The position numbers and the translations under genes are program-made. Shown in pieces: positions 1 through 9,898 of a stretch of DNA of 64,000 bases; position 1 is the first letter of the stretch, and every line of letters starts with the position of its first letter. The notes under the pieces were generated by a model. It was given only the letters and a program-made list of their open reading frames with translations. It was not told the DNA's origin and searched no databases. The DNA lies in the NCBI RefSeq assembly GCF_001922585.1, contig NZ_MRBS01000001.1:124001-188000 (forward strand), in the 5' to 3' direction. This DNA is from Pantoea sp. 1.19 (GTDB lineage Bacteria > Pseudomonadota > Gammaproteobacteria > Enterobacterales > Enterobacteriaceae).

Positions 1-99
1 ACCGGACGTAACCCGCAAACGGGCAAAGAGATCACCATCGCGGCTGGCAAAGTGCCGGGCTTCCGCGCGGGCAAAGGCCTGAAAGACGCGGTTAATTAA
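1..99 (+). CDS. hupB: DNA-binding protein HU-beta, C-terminal part (5' end outside window)
   Basis: The first 32 codons read in frame from base 1 to a TAA and end in [17 protein letters not shown], the conserved C-terminus of HU-beta. HU is a small dimeric nucleoid protein that bends DNA non-specifically; this segment contains the end of the DNA-binding arm and the final helix. Its place directly before ppiD matches the lon-hupB-ppiD order of enterobacteria. The promoter and N-terminal half lie outside the window. Confidence 0.95.
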   Translation, partial: TGRNPQTGKEITIAAGKVPGFRAGKGLKDAVN

Positions 100-175
100 G
101 CCTCTCTGCGGCAACGGCGCGGCTTTTCTGTTGTCGAATGGAGGATCGTGAGACGGTTCTCATGTAACATACCCG

Positions 176-205
176 GGCACATCACTGTAACGATGTGCCT
201 TTTTT
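176..205 (+). terminator. Rho-independent terminator between hupB and ppiD
   Basis: An 8-bp perfect stem (GGCACATC at 176-183, GATGTGCC at 192-199) with an 8-nt loop is followed by six T residues. It would end hupB transcription before ppiD. Confidence 0.75.
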
Positions 206-365
206 GTTTTTTGACCATGGCGCCGCTGGCCGCCTGTCTCCCGGCAGCGGGGTGGGCGCGATGGTCAACGCAGCAGGCTTCAGCTTTGATCGCGCCTATG
301 CGATTGCTCCGGGGGAACCGGGCGCGCGAAGCCTACATTCACATACAGCGGAGTGTTGTCACACC

Positions 366-2234
366 ATGATGGACAATTTACGCGCGGCGGCGAATCATGT
401 CGTGCTCAAAATCATACTGGGCCTGATTATCCTGTCCTTTTTGTTGACTGGGGTCATTAACTATCAGTTTGCGGGCGGCGACTATGCGGCCAAGGTAAAC
501 GGCGAGGAGATCAGCCGGGCGCAACTGGAGCGCGCGGTGGCAACGGAGCGTAATCGTCAGCAGCAGCTGCTCGGGGATCGCTTCTCCGAGCTCGCGGGTA
601 ATGAGGGCTTTCTGCAGCAGATGCGGCAGCAGGCGCTGGCGCAGTTGGTAGACGAAACCCTGATCGATCAGTATGCCGACAGCCTGAATCTGGCGATCAG
701 CGATCAGCAGGTCAAACAGGCAATTTTCGAACAGCCGGCGTTTCAAACCAACGGTAAATTCGATAACGCGCGCTATCTTTCCCTGATTGCCAACATCGGC
801 ATGAATGCCGATCAGTATGCGCAGGCCCTGCGTCAGGATCTGAAAAATCAGCAGCTGGTGCGGGCTATTATGGGCACTGACTTTATGCTGCCGGGTGAAA
901 CGGCCGCGCTGGCCGCGTTGGTTTCCCAGGAGCGTACGGTACGCGAAGCGGTGATCAACGTTGCGGCACTGGCGGAAAAACAGTCCGTATCAGAAGACGA
1001 GCTGAATAACGCGTGGCAGCAGAATAAAAACAGCTATCTCGCGCCGGAGCAGTTCCGCGTCAGCTACATCATGCTGGATGCCGCCAGCATGCAAAAGCCC
1101 GCCAGCGAAGCGGAGATTCAGAGCTGGTATGACCGTCATCGTCAGGAGTACACCCAGCCTCAGCGGAATCGCTACAGCGTGATTCAGACCAAAACGGAAG
1201 CCGACGCTAACAGCATACTCGAGGCGCTGAAAAACGGCGGCGATTTCGCCGAGCTGGCTAAAACCCGTTCCGTCGATCCGATCACTGCGAAAAAAGGCGG
1301 CGACATGGGCTGGCTGGAGCAGGAAACCACGCCAGATGAGCTGAAAAATGCCGGTCTGACCGAGAAAGGTCAGCTTTCAGGCGCGCTAAAATCCTCCGTC
1401 GGCTACCTGGTGGCGCGCCTCGACGACACGCAGCCTGAGCGCGTCAAACCGCTGAGTGAGGTGCACGATGCGATTGCCGAGCGGGTCAAAGTCGAGAGCG
1501 CCGTCGATGCCTACTATAAGCTGCAGGGCAAAGTGAGCGAAGCGGCCAGCAACGATAATGAATCGCTGCTCGGCGCTGAGCAGGCTGCCGGTGTGAAGCT
1601 GGTTGAGACGCCGTGGTTTAGCCGCGACTCGCTACCGGCGGAGCTGAACTTTAAACCGGTTCAGGACGCCATTTTTAACGGCGCGCTGCTGGGGCAAAAC
1701 GGTGCGCCAGGTCCGAACTCTGACATCATCACCGTCGACGGGGATCGCGCGTTTGTCCTGCGCATCAGCGAGCACAAACCGGAAGCGGTGAGACCGCTGT
1801 CAGAGGTTCGTGATCGGGTGATTACGCAGTTGAAAATGGATAAAGCCCGCCAGCAGGCGCGTCAGGAAGCGGACAAGCTGCTGGCTGAGCTGAAAGCCGG
1901 TAAGGGCGATGCGGTGCTGAGCGACGCCGGCCTCACGCTTTCTGCGCCGAAGACCTTTACCCGCTCGGGTCAGGACAGCTTAACCCAGGCGGTGTTTGAG
2001 CTACCTAAGCCAACCGATAAAGGGCCTTCCTGGGGTACAGGTGAAGACGGCGAAGGTAACCTCGTCCTGCTGGCGCTGGACAGCGTGCGCCCCGGCAAAC
2101 TGCCGGCGGAGAGCCAGAAAGCGATGGCGGCGGGCATGGCGGAAAACAACGCGCAAATCGTGTTTGCTGCCCTGATGAGTAACCTGCGTAAAGACGCCAA
2201 AGTGAAATACGGTGCCGCGGCACAAGCGCAATAA
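366..2234 (+). CDS. ppiD: Periplasmic folding chaperone PpiD (membrane-anchored SurA-like)
   Basis: The 622-residue protein is the usual length for PpiD. A short cytoplasmic N-terminus (MMDNLRAAANHVVLK) is followed by one membrane helix at about residues 15-34; the rest is periplasmic. Residues 40-260 form the SurA-N-like chaperone region, and a single parvulin domain lies near residues 266-360 (RYSVIQTK ... GGDMGWLE ... GQLSG). PpiD associates with the SecYEG translocon and helps newly exported outer-membrane proteins fold; its parvulin domain is regarded as essentially inactive in E. coli. The frame stays open upstream to 195, but similarity begins only at 366, where MMDNLR matches the E. 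coli start; 369 is a possible alternative. Confidence 0.96.
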   Translation: MMDNLRAAANHVVLKIILGLIILSFLLTGVINYQFAGGDYAAKVNGEEISRAQLERAVATERNRQQQLLGDRFSELAGNEGFLQQMRQQALAQLVDETLIDQYADSLNLAISDQQVKQAIFEQPAFQTNGKFDNARYLSLIANIGMNADQYAQALRQDLKNQQLVRAIMGTDFMLPGETAALAALVSQERTVREAVINVAALAEKQSVSEDELNNAWQQNKNSYLAPEQFRVSYIMLDAASMQKPASEAEIQSWYDRHRQEYTQPQRNRYSVIQTKTEADANSILEALKNGGDFAELAKTRSVDPITAKKGGDMGWLEQETTPDELKNAGLTEKGQLSGALKSSVGYLVARLDDTQPERVKPLSEVHDAIAERVKVESAVDAYYKLQGKVSEAASNDNESLLGAEQAAGVKLVETPWFSRDSLPAELNFKPVQDAIFNGALLGQNGAPGPNSDIITVDGDRAFVLRISEHKPEAVRPLSEVRDRVITQLKMDKARQQARQEADKLLAELKAGKGDAVLSDAGLTLSAPKTFTRSGQDSLTQAVFELPKPTDKGPSWGTGEDGEGNLVLLALDSVRPGKLPAESQKAMAAGMAENNAQIVFAALMSNLRKDAKVKYGAAAQAQ

Positions 2235-2267
2235 TGCGCGCAGATAAAATGTAACGCACTGCAAATG

Positions 2268-2293
2268 AAAGGGCCGCTTCTGCGGCCCTTTCC
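2268..2293 (+). terminator. Terminator after ppiD
   Basis: A 10-bp stem (AAAGGGCCGC / GCGGCCCTTT) with a 4-nt loop lies 34 bp after the ppiD stop. It ends in a short T run and, being A-rich on its 5' side, could act on both strands. Confidence 0.75.
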
Positions 2294-2354
2294 ATATCCG
2301 TAATCCGGCGATCGCCTTCGTCGGGCGGATACGGCACCCTGAGCAGGCTGTTAA

Positions 2355-2723
<369 letters not shown>

Positions 2724-2824
2724 TCCCCTTCGCAGCCAGATGACGGCGTGATGACAAGGTCGCGGTGTGCTGTCAGGATGAAGAGGTCATACCAGTTTTG
2801 GCCTCTTAACCCACAGGACGCACT

Positions 2825-3226
2825 ATGCAGACCACGATCAAAGTTCGCGGCTATCACCTTGATGTTTATCAACACGTTAATAATGCCCGCTACCTTGAGT
2901 TTCTGGAGGAGGCGCGCTGGGCATGGCTGGAGCGCCTGGAGAGTTTTGCCTGGATGCAGGCAAACCGGTTGGCCTTTGTGGTGGTAAACATCAATATCAA
3001 CTACCGCCGTCCGGCGATGCTGGGCGATACGCTGTCAATCACCAGTCGCCTGGTTGAGCTGAAAGGCAAAAGCGGCGTGCTGAGTCAAACGATCGTGCTG
3101 GCGGGAACGCAAGAGGCGGTAGCCGATGCGCTGCTCACCTTTGCCTGCGTCGACCTGAAAACGCAAAAGGCAGTGCCGCTGGAAGGCGAGTTAAAAACCC
3201 GCCTCAGCGATATGCTCAACGCCTGA
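2825..3226 (+). CDS. fadM: Long-chain acyl-CoA thioesterase FadM (YbaW)
   Basis: A single hotdog-fold thioesterase of 133 residues. The family motif YHLDVYQHVNNARYLEF spans residues 10-26, with Asp13 as the expected catalytic residue. FadM hydrolyses long-chain acyl-CoAs, including inhibitory intermediates of beta-oxidation of unsaturated fatty acids, and in E. coli is repressed by FadR. CACAGGACGC upstream contains a plausible ribosome site. It runs convergent to queC with a 33-bp gap, the same arrangement as in E. coli. Confidence 0.93.
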   Translation: MQTTIKVRGYHLDVYQHVNNARYLEFLEEARWAWLERLESFAWMQANRLAFVVVNININYRRPAMLGDTLSITSRLVELKGKSGVLSQTIVLAGTQEAVADALLTFACVDLKTQKAVPLEGELKTRLSDMLNA

Positions 3227-3259
3227 GGGCGACCAGCATCAACCGTCAACAGCCAGGCC

Positions 3260-3955
3260 TCAGGCGAGGCCGGTCTTCGCCTTCATCTGCGCCATCACCG
3301 CTGCCGGCTGCTGCTGATACTGCTGCAGCCCGTTTGCACGCAGGTGACAAGCCGCGCAGGCGCCGCAGCCGTCCCCCTGGATGCCGTTATAACAGGTCAG
3401 TGTGGCTTCACGTATCAGCGGCAATGCCTGCCAGTGGTCCGCCAGCGCCCAGGTCTCCGCTTTGTTTAACCACATCAATGGCGTTTCGAAGCGCACGTCG
3501 CGCGCCATTCCCAATGCCACCGCGTGGTTCAGCGCTTTAACAAACGCATCGCGGCAGTCGGGATAGCCGGAAAAGTCGGTTTCGCAGACCCCGGTAATGA
3601 CGGCCTCGGCGTCGACCTGATAGGCATAAATTGCGGCCAGCGTCAGAAATAAAATATTGCGCCCGGGGACAAACGTGCTGGGCAGGCCACTGGCCTGCGG
3701 ATCGTAGCCGGGCACCGGAATGTTGTCACGGGTGAGGCTGCTGACCGCCAGCGCGTTCAGCAGCGTGACGTCCAACACCTTGTGGGCAACCGCGCCGAGG
3801 CGCGCCGCCAGCGAGGCGGCGACCGCTATCTCTTCGCGATGTCGCTGACCGTAATCAAAGGTGACGCAATGCACCTCGTCATATTGGTTAAGGGCCTGGA
3901 CCAGGCAGGTTGTTGAGTCCTGACCGCCGCTAAATACCACTACTGCACGTTTCAT
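3260..3955 (-). CDS. queC: 7-cyano-7-deazaguanine (preQ0) synthase QueC
   Basis: QueC turns 7-carboxy-7-deazaguanine into preQ0 using ATP and ammonia, a step in queuosine tRNA modification. The 231-residue protein starts with the PP-loop motif SGGQDST at residues 9-15 and carries the zinc-binding cysteines Cys188, Cys197, Cys200 and Cys203 ([16 protein letters not shown]). Length and composition are typical. It faces fadM tail to tail and is followed upstream by an exporter gene instead of the ybaE/cof genes of E. coli. Confidence 0.96.
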   Translation of the reverse strand: MKRAVVVFSGGQDSTTCLVQALNQYDEVHCVTFDYGQRHREEIAVAASLAARLGAVAHKVLDVTLLNALAVSSLTRDNIPVPGYDPQASGLPSTFVPGRNILFLTLAAIYAYQVDAEAVITGVCETDFSGYPDCRDAFVKALNHAVALGMARDVRFETPLMWLNKAETWALADHWQALPLIREATLTCYNGIQGDGCGACAACHLRANGLQQYQQQPAAVMAQMKAKTGLA

Positions 3956-4151
3956 ACCATCCGTTCCGTCGTTGCCGCCAATGCGCTGCGCCCTCTGTGA
4001 CGGGCAAACGCACTGGTTAGCGTCTGAAAAGGAGAATTTTATCCCCTGCGGCGGCGGAAGGATAGCGCGGTGAATGCCGTCGGCCGGTCAGACAGGCCGG
4101 TTAACGGGCCGCCATCGACCCGGTGCACGGGCGGACAGCGGCAGAGTGCGA

Positions 4152-5087
4152 TCAGCGGGACTCGGGGAGCCGGGCGTCGGCGGTCGCGGCCACCTTGGCG
4201 GCGCGTGCGGCGGGTTGCCCGGCGAGCGTCAGCAAGATGCCGGTGAGCAGCGGTAGCATCAGCCACAGTGAGCCTTCGCTGATGCTGCTACCGCGCAGCA
4301 GGTTATCCAGCGCAATGGCAATGACCGGGAAGACGAGGAACACCAGCGATGCCTGAAAGGGACGGGCGCGCTGCTGTAGTGCAAAATAGCACAATATACC
4401 GCCGACGCCGGCCAGCGCCCCTAACCAGACAATCGCGCCAATGGCGGCCGGGGTAAACTGCGCCACGTGCGGTGCTTCGGTCAGCCAGCCTGTCAGGGTC
4501 AGCAGCACGCCGGCACCGAGGCAGGGCAGGGCGTTCCAGCTGAGCACCGGGATCGCTGCGCCACGCTTCTTGCAAAGGACGTACATCACCGCGTGCATCA
4601 ACACGGCAGCGGTCAGCGCCATAATGCCAATGGTCGAACTCATCCCTCCGCGGGTTTCGTGCCAGAGAATACCGCCAAGCGCCAGCAGCGCGATTGCCAA
4701 TCCCAGCAGCTGCTGACGGGACGTACGCTCGCGCAGAAACAGCATGGAAGCGCCGAGCACCGCCACCGGCATGGTGGCAAAAATAATGGCGGCCAGGCTG
4801 GCGGCAGTATAACGCTCGCCGTAAATCATCAGGGTGAAAGGCACGGCGAAGTAGGCCAGCGTGACCGCCAGCTGAAAGCCGCGCTGACCGCGGGGAAATA
4901 GCAGCGGTGCCCGCCGCCAGCGCGCCAGCAGCAGCAGTAGCGGAGCCGCACAAAGAAAGCGCAGTCCGGTAGCAAAAATCGGTGGCACCGTTTCAACCGC
5001 GATTTTCATCGCCATCCAGGTGGTGCCCCAGGTGAGGGCAACAATGACAAACAGCAGTAGCGTCAGGGCCTGAGAGGAACGCAGCAT
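4152..5087 (-). CDS. DMT superfamily (EamA) transporter, divergent from decR
   Basis: A 311-residue inner-membrane protein with about ten hydrophobic helices in two EamA repeats (about 8-140 and 150-287). The opening LTWGTTWMAMKIAVETVPP is typical of this drug/metabolite family, which exports amino acids and other small molecules; the substrate cannot be read from sequence. It is divergent from the Lrp-type regulator decR, about 100 bp away, so control by DecR is a reasonable guess. In E. coli this position holds ybaE and cof, so the gene is a lineage-specific replacement. Confidence 0.85.
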   Translation of the reverse strand: MLRSSQALTLLLFVIVALTWGTTWMAMKIAVETVPPIFATGLRFLCAAPLLLLLARWRRAPLLFPRGQRGFQLAVTLAYFAVPFTLMIYGERYTAASLAAIIFATMPVAVLGASMLFLRERTSRQQLLGLAIALLALGGILWHETRGGMSSTIGIMALTAAVLMHAVMYVLCKKRGAAIPVLSWNALPCLGAGVLLTLTGWLTEAPHVAQFTPAAIGAIVWLGALAGVGGILCYFALQQRARPFQASLVFLVFPVIAIALDNLLRGSSISEGSLWLMLPLLTGILLTLAGQPAARAAKVAATADARLPESR

Positions 5088-5151
5088 GATTCGTTATCCA
5101 TAGTGGAATCAGGAAGCTCCAGAGTACTCGTCAGCAGGGAGAAAAAGTTGC

Positions 5152-5157
5152 TATAAT
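5152..5157 (+). promoter_or_regulatory. Candidate decR promoter -10 element
   Basis: A perfect TATAAT lies 33 bp upstream of the decR start in the decR/EamA intergenic region. No good -35 hexamer stands 17 bp upstream, so this would be a promoter that needs an activator or an extended element. Confidence 0.4.
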
Positions 5158-5189
5158 TTCCCTTTTTTCCACCGGGCGGGGAGAAAATT

Positions 5190-5663
5190 TTGCCAAATAT
5201 CACACTCGACAGAAAAGACAGGCTGATTTTAAATCTTTTGCAGCAAGACTGTACTCTTTCGCTTCAGGCCATCGCCGATGCGGTCAGCCTGACCACCACG
5301 CCCTGTTGGAAACGCTTGAAACGGTTGGAAGATGAAGGGATCATACGCGGCCGGGTGGCGCTGCTGGATAGTGAGAAGCTGGGACTGCCGCTGACCGCAT
5401 TTGTCATGATCAAAACCCAGCAGCACAGCAGCCAGTGGTACCAGCAGTTTACCGATGTGGTGAAAGAGATGCCGGAGGTGATGGCGTTTTACCGCATGGC
5501 GGGCGAATATGATTACCTGCTGCGGGTGCAGGTCGCGGATATGAAGTGCTACGACGCGTTTTATAAGCGGCTGGTCGAAGGCGTACCCGGCCTGATCGAC
5601 GTGACGTCGAGTTTCGCCATGGAGGCGATAAAATACACCACCGCGCTGCCGGTGATTCCCTGA
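5190..5663 (+). CDS. decR: Lrp/AsnC-family regulator DecR (YbaO)
   Basis: A 157-residue Lrp-type regulator: N-terminal helix-turn-helix ([19 protein letters not shown] ... [13 protein letters not shown], residues 5-50) and a C-terminal RAM ligand-binding domain ([10 protein letters not shown] ... [11 protein letters not shown]). In E. coli DecR activates cysteine detoxification (cyuPA) in response to L-cysteine. The start codon is TTG at 5190, preceded by GGGGAG; no ATG in frame would preserve the helix-turn-helix. It precedes mdlA by 68 bp as in E. coli, and here diverges from a DMT exporter. Confidence 0.92.
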   Translation: MPNITLDRKDRLILNLLQQDCTLSLQAIADAVSLTTTPCWKRLKRLEDEGIIRGRVALLDSEKLGLPLTAFVMIKTQQHSSQWYQQFTDVVKEMPEVMAFYRMAGEYDYLLRVQVADMKCYDAFYKRLVEGVPGLIDVTSSFAMEAIKYTTALPVIP

Positions 5664-5731
5664 TGTCAGGCGCGGCAGCGCCGACATCAACCTCTGGGTG
5701 AGTTGCTCACCTGCGAATTCAGGACTTTTTT

Positions 5732-7510
5732 GTGCGATTGTTCCATCAGCTGGGCTGGTACTTTACCCGTGAATGGCGGCGCTATCTTGGCGCAGTAGCC
5801 CTGCTTATCATCATTGCTATCTTGCAGCTGCTGCCGCCAAAGGTGGTCGGCATCCTTGTCGATGGCGTGACGCGACAACAGCTCTCCGCCAGGCAGATTC
5901 TGCTGTGGGTAGGGCTGATGCTTCTCACCGCCGTGGTGGTTTACCTGCTGCGTTACGTTTGGCGTATTTTGCTGTTTGGCGCCTCCTATCAGTTAGCGGT
6001 GGAGCTACGCGAGAAGTTTTACCGGCAGCTTAGCCGCCAGCATCCCGGTTTTTATTTGCGCCACCGCACCGGCGATTTGATCGCCCGCGCCACCAACGAT
6101 GTGGATCGGGTGGTTTTTGCCGCCGGTGAGGGCGTCCTGACGCTGGTGGATTCGATGGTCATGGGGTTAGCGGTGCTGCTGGTGATGAGCACGCAGATCA
6201 GCTGGCAGCTCACGCTGCTGGCGCTGCTGCCCATGCCGGTAATGGCGCTGGTGATCAAACGCTATGGCGATCGGTTGCACGAGCGCTTTAAACTGGCACA
6301 GGCCGCGTTTTCCAGCCTGAACGATCAGACGCAGGAGAGCCTGACCAGCATCCGTATGATCAAAGCCTTTGGCCTCGAAGATCGCCAGTCGGGACAGTTT
6401 GCCGCTATTGCCGCTGACACCGGCGCAAAGAACCTGCGCGTGGCGCGGGTAGATGCGCGTTTCGATCCCACAATATATCTGGCCATTGGCGCCTCAAATT
6501 TGCTGGCGATCGGCGGTGGCAGTTGGCTGGTATGGCAGCAGCAGATGACCCTCGGCGAACTGACCAGTTTTGTGATGTACCTCGGCCTGATGATTTGGCC
6601 GATGCTGGCGCTGGCGTGGATGTTTAATATTGTCGAGCGCGGCAGCGCTGCCTGGAGCCGCATCCAGGCACTGCTGGCCGAAGCGCCGGTGGTGGTCGAC
6701 GGGACCCAACCGCTCGCTGCCGGGCGCGGAGCGCTGGCGGTAGCTATCCGCCGCTTCCATTTCCCCGAGGCAACAGCGCCGGCGCTCAGCGACATCCAGC
6801 TGCATATTCGCCCCGGTGAGATGATTGGCCTGTGCGGCCCGACCGGTGCCGGAAAATCGGCACTGCTGGCGCTGTTACAGCGTCATTTTGACGTCAGTGA
6901 GGGTTGCATTACCTATCAGGGCATCTCGCTGACCGAGCTGCGGATGGATGAGTGGCGCAGCCGGCTGGCCGTCGTTAATCAAACGCCGTTTCTCTTTTCT
7001 GACACCGTGGCGCGCAACATTGCGCTGGGCGCGCCCGATGCGAGCCAGGCCGACATAGAAGCCGCGGCCCGGCTGGCCAGCGTGCACGAGGACATCATGC
7101 GTCTGCCGCAGGGGTACGATACTGAAGTCGGCGAGCGCGGCGTGATGCTCTCCGGCGGCCAAAAACAGCGGCTGTCGATTGCCCGCGCGCTGCTGCTGCA
7201 AGCGGAAATCCTGCTGCTGGACGACGCGCTCTCGGCGGTGGATGGCCGGACAGAACATCAGATTTTGCATAATCTGCGTCAGTGGGGGGCCGGTAAAACG
7301 GTCATTATCAGCGCGCACCGGCTGTCGGCCCTGACCGAGGCCGATCAGATTCTGGTGCTCAATCAGGGACGGGTGGTACAGCGTGGCGATCATGCGATCC
7401 TGGCTGCGGAACCGGGCTGGTATCGTGACATGTATCGCTATCAACAACTGGAAGCGGCGCTGATTGGCGACGATGAGGGATCCGGGGAGGCGGCAGATGG
7501 CCAACGTTAA
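5732..7510 (+). CDS. mdlA: Multidrug-type ABC exporter half-transporter MdlA (SmdA)
   Basis: A 592-residue half-transporter: six membrane helices in the first ~310 residues, then a nucleotide-binding domain with Walker A GPTGAGKS (about 368-375), signature LSGGQKQR (about 473) and Walker [13 protein letters not shown]. In the last, the residue after the Walker B aspartate is Asp rather than Glu, which points to one degenerate ATP site, as is common in heterodimeric exporters. It starts at GTG (5732) and overlaps mdlB by 14 bp, fitting co-translation of the two halves. The substrate in enterobacteria is not established. Confidence 0.94.
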   Translation: MRLFHQLGWYFTREWRRYLGAVALLIIIAILQLLPPKVVGILVDGVTRQQLSARQILLWVGLMLLTAVVVYLLRYVWRILLFGASYQLAVELREKFYRQLSRQHPGFYLRHRTGDLIARATNDVDRVVFAAGEGVLTLVDSMVMGLAVLLVMSTQISWQLTLLALLPMPVMALVIKRYGDRLHERFKLAQAAFSSLNDQTQESLTSIRMIKAFGLEDRQSGQFAAIAADTGAKNLRVARVDARFDPTIYLAIGASNLLAIGGGSWLVWQQQMTLGELTSFVMYLGLMIWPMLALAWMFNIVERGSAAWSRIQALLAEAPVVVDGTQPLAAGRGALAVAIRRFHFPEATAPALSDIQLHIRPGEMIGLCGPTGAGKSALLALLQRHFDVSEGCITYQGISLTELRMDEWRSRLAVVNQTPFLFSDTVARNIALGAPDASQADIEAAARLASVHEDIMRLPQGYDTEVGERGVMLSGGQKQRLSIARALLLQAEILLLDDALSAVDGRTEHQILHNLRQWGAGKTVIISAHRLSALTEADQILVLNQGRVVQRGDHAILAAEPGWYRDMYRYQQLEAALIGDDEGSGEAADGQR

Positions 7511-9251
7511 ACGGCTTTGGCCGACGCTAAAGCGCCTGCTGGCGTACGGAAAACCGTGGAAACGTTCGCTGGGGCTGGCGGTGGGGATGCTCTGGCTGGC
7601 CGCGGCCGCTGAAGTGCTGGGGCCAATACTGATCAGTTACTTTATCGACAATCTGGTGGCCAAACACCGGATGCCGCTGGGGCTGGTGGTGGGGCTGATC
7701 AGCAGCTATCTGCTGCTGCAGCTGCTGGCGGCCGGACTGCATTACTGGCAGGCGCTGTTGTTTAACCGGGCGGCCGTCGGCGTGGTTCAGCAGCTGCGCA
7801 CCGACGTGATGGATGCCGCGCTGCGCCAGCCGCTGAGCGCATTTGATACCCAGCCGGTGGGGCAGATCATTTCCCGCGTGACTAACGATACCGAGGTCGT
7901 ACGCGATCTGTACGTCACCGTCGTGGCGACGGTACTGCGCAGCGCAGCGCTGGTGGGGGCGATGCTGGTGGCGATGTTCAGCCTCGACTGGCGAATGGCC
8001 CTGGTGGCGATCGCCATTTTCCCCGCGGTGCTGCTGGTCATGCTGATTTACCAGCGCTACAGCACGCCGATAGTCCGCCGGGTGCGCAGCTATCTGGCGG
8101 ACATCAATAACGGATTCAATGAAGTGATTAACGGCATGAGCGTGATCCAGCAGTTTCGCCAGCAGGCACGCTTTGGTAAACGGATGAGTCAGGCCAGCCG
8201 TCAGCACTACTACGCGCGAATGCAAACCCTGCGGCTGGACGGTTTTTTATTGCGTCCGCTGCTCAGCCTGTTCTCTGCCGCGATCCTCTGCGGACTGATG
8301 CTGCTGTTTGGCTTCTCAACCGCCGGCAGCATCGAGGTGGGCGTGCTGTATGCATTCATTAATTACCTTGGCCGGCTTAACGAACCGCTGATTGAGCTAA
8401 CCACTCAGCAATCCATGCTGCAGCAGGCGGTGGTCGCCGGAGAGCGCATCTTTGAATTAATGGACGCTCCGCGCCAGCATTACGGTACGGACGCCACGCC
8501 GCTGCAATCGGGGCGCATTAGCCTGGCGCATCTTTCGTTTGCCTATCGTGATAATCATCGGGTACTGAGCGATATTTCGCTTGAGGTAGCGCCGAAGGCG
8601 TTTGTGGCGCTGGTTGGACACACCGGCAGCGGTAAAAGCACGCTGGCCAGCCTGCTGATGGGCTACTACCCGTTGACGGAAGGGGAGATTCGCCTCGACG
8701 ACCGGCCGCTGTCTGACCTGAGCCACGCCACGCTGCGCGAGGGGATCGCGATGGTGCAGCAGGATCCGGTGGTGCTGGCGGATACGCTGATGGCCAATGT
8801 GACCCTCGGTCGGGAGGTGAGCGAGGCACAGGTCTGGCAGGCGCTGGAAACGGCGCAGCTGGCGGATTTGGTCCGGGCGCTACCGCAAGGTCTGCACAGC
8901 GTGCTGGGCGAGCAGGGCAACACGCTGTCGGTCGGGCAAAAGCAGCTGCTGGCGCTGGCCCGCGTGCTGGTGGCCTCGCCGAAAATCCTGATCCTCGATG
9001 AGGCCACCGCCAACATCGACTCCGGTACTGAACAGGCGATTCAGCGCGCGCTGCAGGCGGTTCGTCAGCACACTACGCTTATCGTGATCGCACACCGGCT
9101 GTCGACCATCACCGAGGCGGATGCGATTCTGGTGCTGCACCGGGGGCAAGTCGTGGAGCGCGGGACGCACCAGGCGCTGCTGGCACAGCAGGGGCGCTAC
9201 TGGCAGATGTATCAGCTACAGCTGGCCGGCGAGGAGCTGGCGCAGGCCTGA
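7497..9251 (+). CDS. mdlB: Multidrug-type ABC exporter half-transporter MdlB (SmdB)
   Basis: The second half of the MdlAB heterodimer, 584 residues. Transmembrane domain about 20-320; nucleotide-binding domain with Walker [10 protein letters not shown] (about 373), variant signature LSVGQKQ (about 477) and a canonical Walker B with glutamate ([12 protein letters not shown]). The consensus glutamate here complements the Asp in MdlA. The start at 7497 follows GGGGAGGC and overlaps the end of mdlA; a start at 7464 would add eleven residues with no family similarity. Confidence 0.94.
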   Translation: MANVKRLWPTLKRLLAYGKPWKRSLGLAVGMLWLAAAAEVLGPILISYFIDNLVAKHRMPLGLVVGLISSYLLLQLLAAGLHYWQALLFNRAAVGVVQQLRTDVMDAALRQPLSAFDTQPVGQIISRVTNDTEVVRDLYVTVVATVLRSAALVGAMLVAMFSLDWRMALVAIAIFPAVLLVMLIYQRYSTPIVRRVRSYLADINNGFNEVINGMSVIQQFRQQARFGKRMSQASRQHYYARMQTLRLDGFLLRPLLSLFSAAILCGLMLLFGFSTAGSIEVGVLYAFINYLGRLNEPLIELTTQQSMLQQAVVAGERIFELMDAPRQHYGTDATPLQSGRISLAHLSFAYRDNHRVLSDISLEVAPKAFVALVGHTGSGKSTLASLLMGYYPLTEGEIRLDDRPLSDLSHATLREGIAMVQQDPVVLADTLMANVTLGREVSEAQVWQALETAQLADLVRALPQGLHSVLGEQGNTLSVGQKQLLALARVLVASPKILILDEATANIDSGTEQAIQRALQAVRQHTTLIVIAHRLSTITEADAILVLHRGQVVERGTHQALLAQQGRYWQMYQLQLAGEELAQA

Positions 9252-9269
9252 TGCTCCGCGCGCCCGTGC

Positions 9270-9286
9270 TGCACCATCACTGGGCG
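9270..9286 (+). promoter_or_regulatory. Second, weaker NtrC-type site upstream of glnK
   Basis: GCAC-N7-GGGC (9271-9285) differs by one base from the NtrC half-site pair GCAC-N7-GTGC. It lies about 61 bp, roughly six helical turns, upstream of the stronger site, the spacing expected for cooperative enhancer binding. Confidence 0.45.
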
Positions 9287-9330
9287 GCCAGCGGGGAAAA
9301 CATGGCCGGCTGCACTACCTTAACGCGCGC

Positions 9331-9347
9331 TGCACTCGGCTGGTGCG
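9331..9347 (+). promoter_or_regulatory. NtrC (GlnG) enhancer site for glnK-amtB
   Basis: TGCACTCGGCTGGTGCG contains the dyad GCAC-N7-GTGC typical of NtrC sites. It lies about 115 bp upstream of the sigma-54 promoter of glnK, a normal enhancer distance. Confidence 0.75.
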
Positions 9348-9453
9348 GCGCACCTTCGTAATTCAATCCGCTTATCCTGCCCGGAGTGTTCTGGAAATGT
9401 CGTAACAGGCATTAAAACGGACGCATTTACTGTACACCTGCTTCTTTTCAATG

Positions 9454-9470
9454 TTGGCATACCCTTTGCT
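9454..9470 (+). promoter_or_regulatory. Sigma-54 promoter of glnK-amtB
   Basis: TTGGCATACCCTTTGCT fits the -24/-12 consensus: GG at 9456-9457 and GC at 9468-9469 are exactly 12 bp apart. It is 55 bp upstream of glnK, consistent with RpoN/NtrC control in nitrogen limitation. Confidence 0.85.
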
Positions 9471-9524
9471 TGAGAGATCTTGTATCGGCGTAAACCATTT
9501 TATTCTTAAGCTGGAGGGGAACGT

Positions 9525-9863
9525 ATGAAGCTGGTTACCGTGGTGATTAAACCATTCAAGCTGGAGGATGTGCGGGAAGCGCTCTCTTCCATCGGCATTC
9601 AGGGCCTGACCGTCACCGAAGTGAAAGGATTTGGCCGTCAGAAGGGGCATGCCGAACTGTACCGCGGCGCGGAATACAGCGTGAACTTTCTGCCTAAAGT
9701 GAAAATCGATGTTGCCATTGCCGATGATCAGTTGGATGAGGTGGTTGATGTCATTAGCAAAGCGGCCTACACCGGCAGAATCGGAGACGGAAAAATTTTT
9801 GTTGCAGAACTGCAGCGTGTGATCCGTATCCGCACCGGCGAAAACGACGAAGCAGCCCTGTAA
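9525..9863 (+). CDS. glnK: Nitrogen regulatory PII protein GlnK
   Basis: A 112-residue trimeric PII protein that senses ATP/ADP and 2-oxoglutarate and blocks the AmtB channel when nitrogen is plentiful. The T-loop includes the uridylylation site Tyr51 (RGAEYSVNF), and the C-terminus has the PII signature KIFVAELQRVIRIRTGE. The start at 9525 follows GGAGGGGA. It sits 35 bp before amtB in the universal glnK-amtB pair, with sigma-54 and NtrC sites upstream. Confidence 0.97.
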   Translation: MKLVTVVIKPFKLEDVREALSSIGIQGLTVTEVKGFGRQKGHAELYRGAEYSVNFLPKVKIDVAIADDQLDEVVDVISKAAYTGRIGDGKIFVAELQRVIRIRTGENDEAAL

Positions 9864-9898
9864 TCTCAGGCGCAGAAACTGAATGGGATAAATGTAAA

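Noticed and set aside
195-365. N-terminal extension of ppiD by 57 codons
   Set aside because: The extension has no resemblance to PpiD, overlaps a terminator, and would put a non-family segment before the conserved MMDNLR start.
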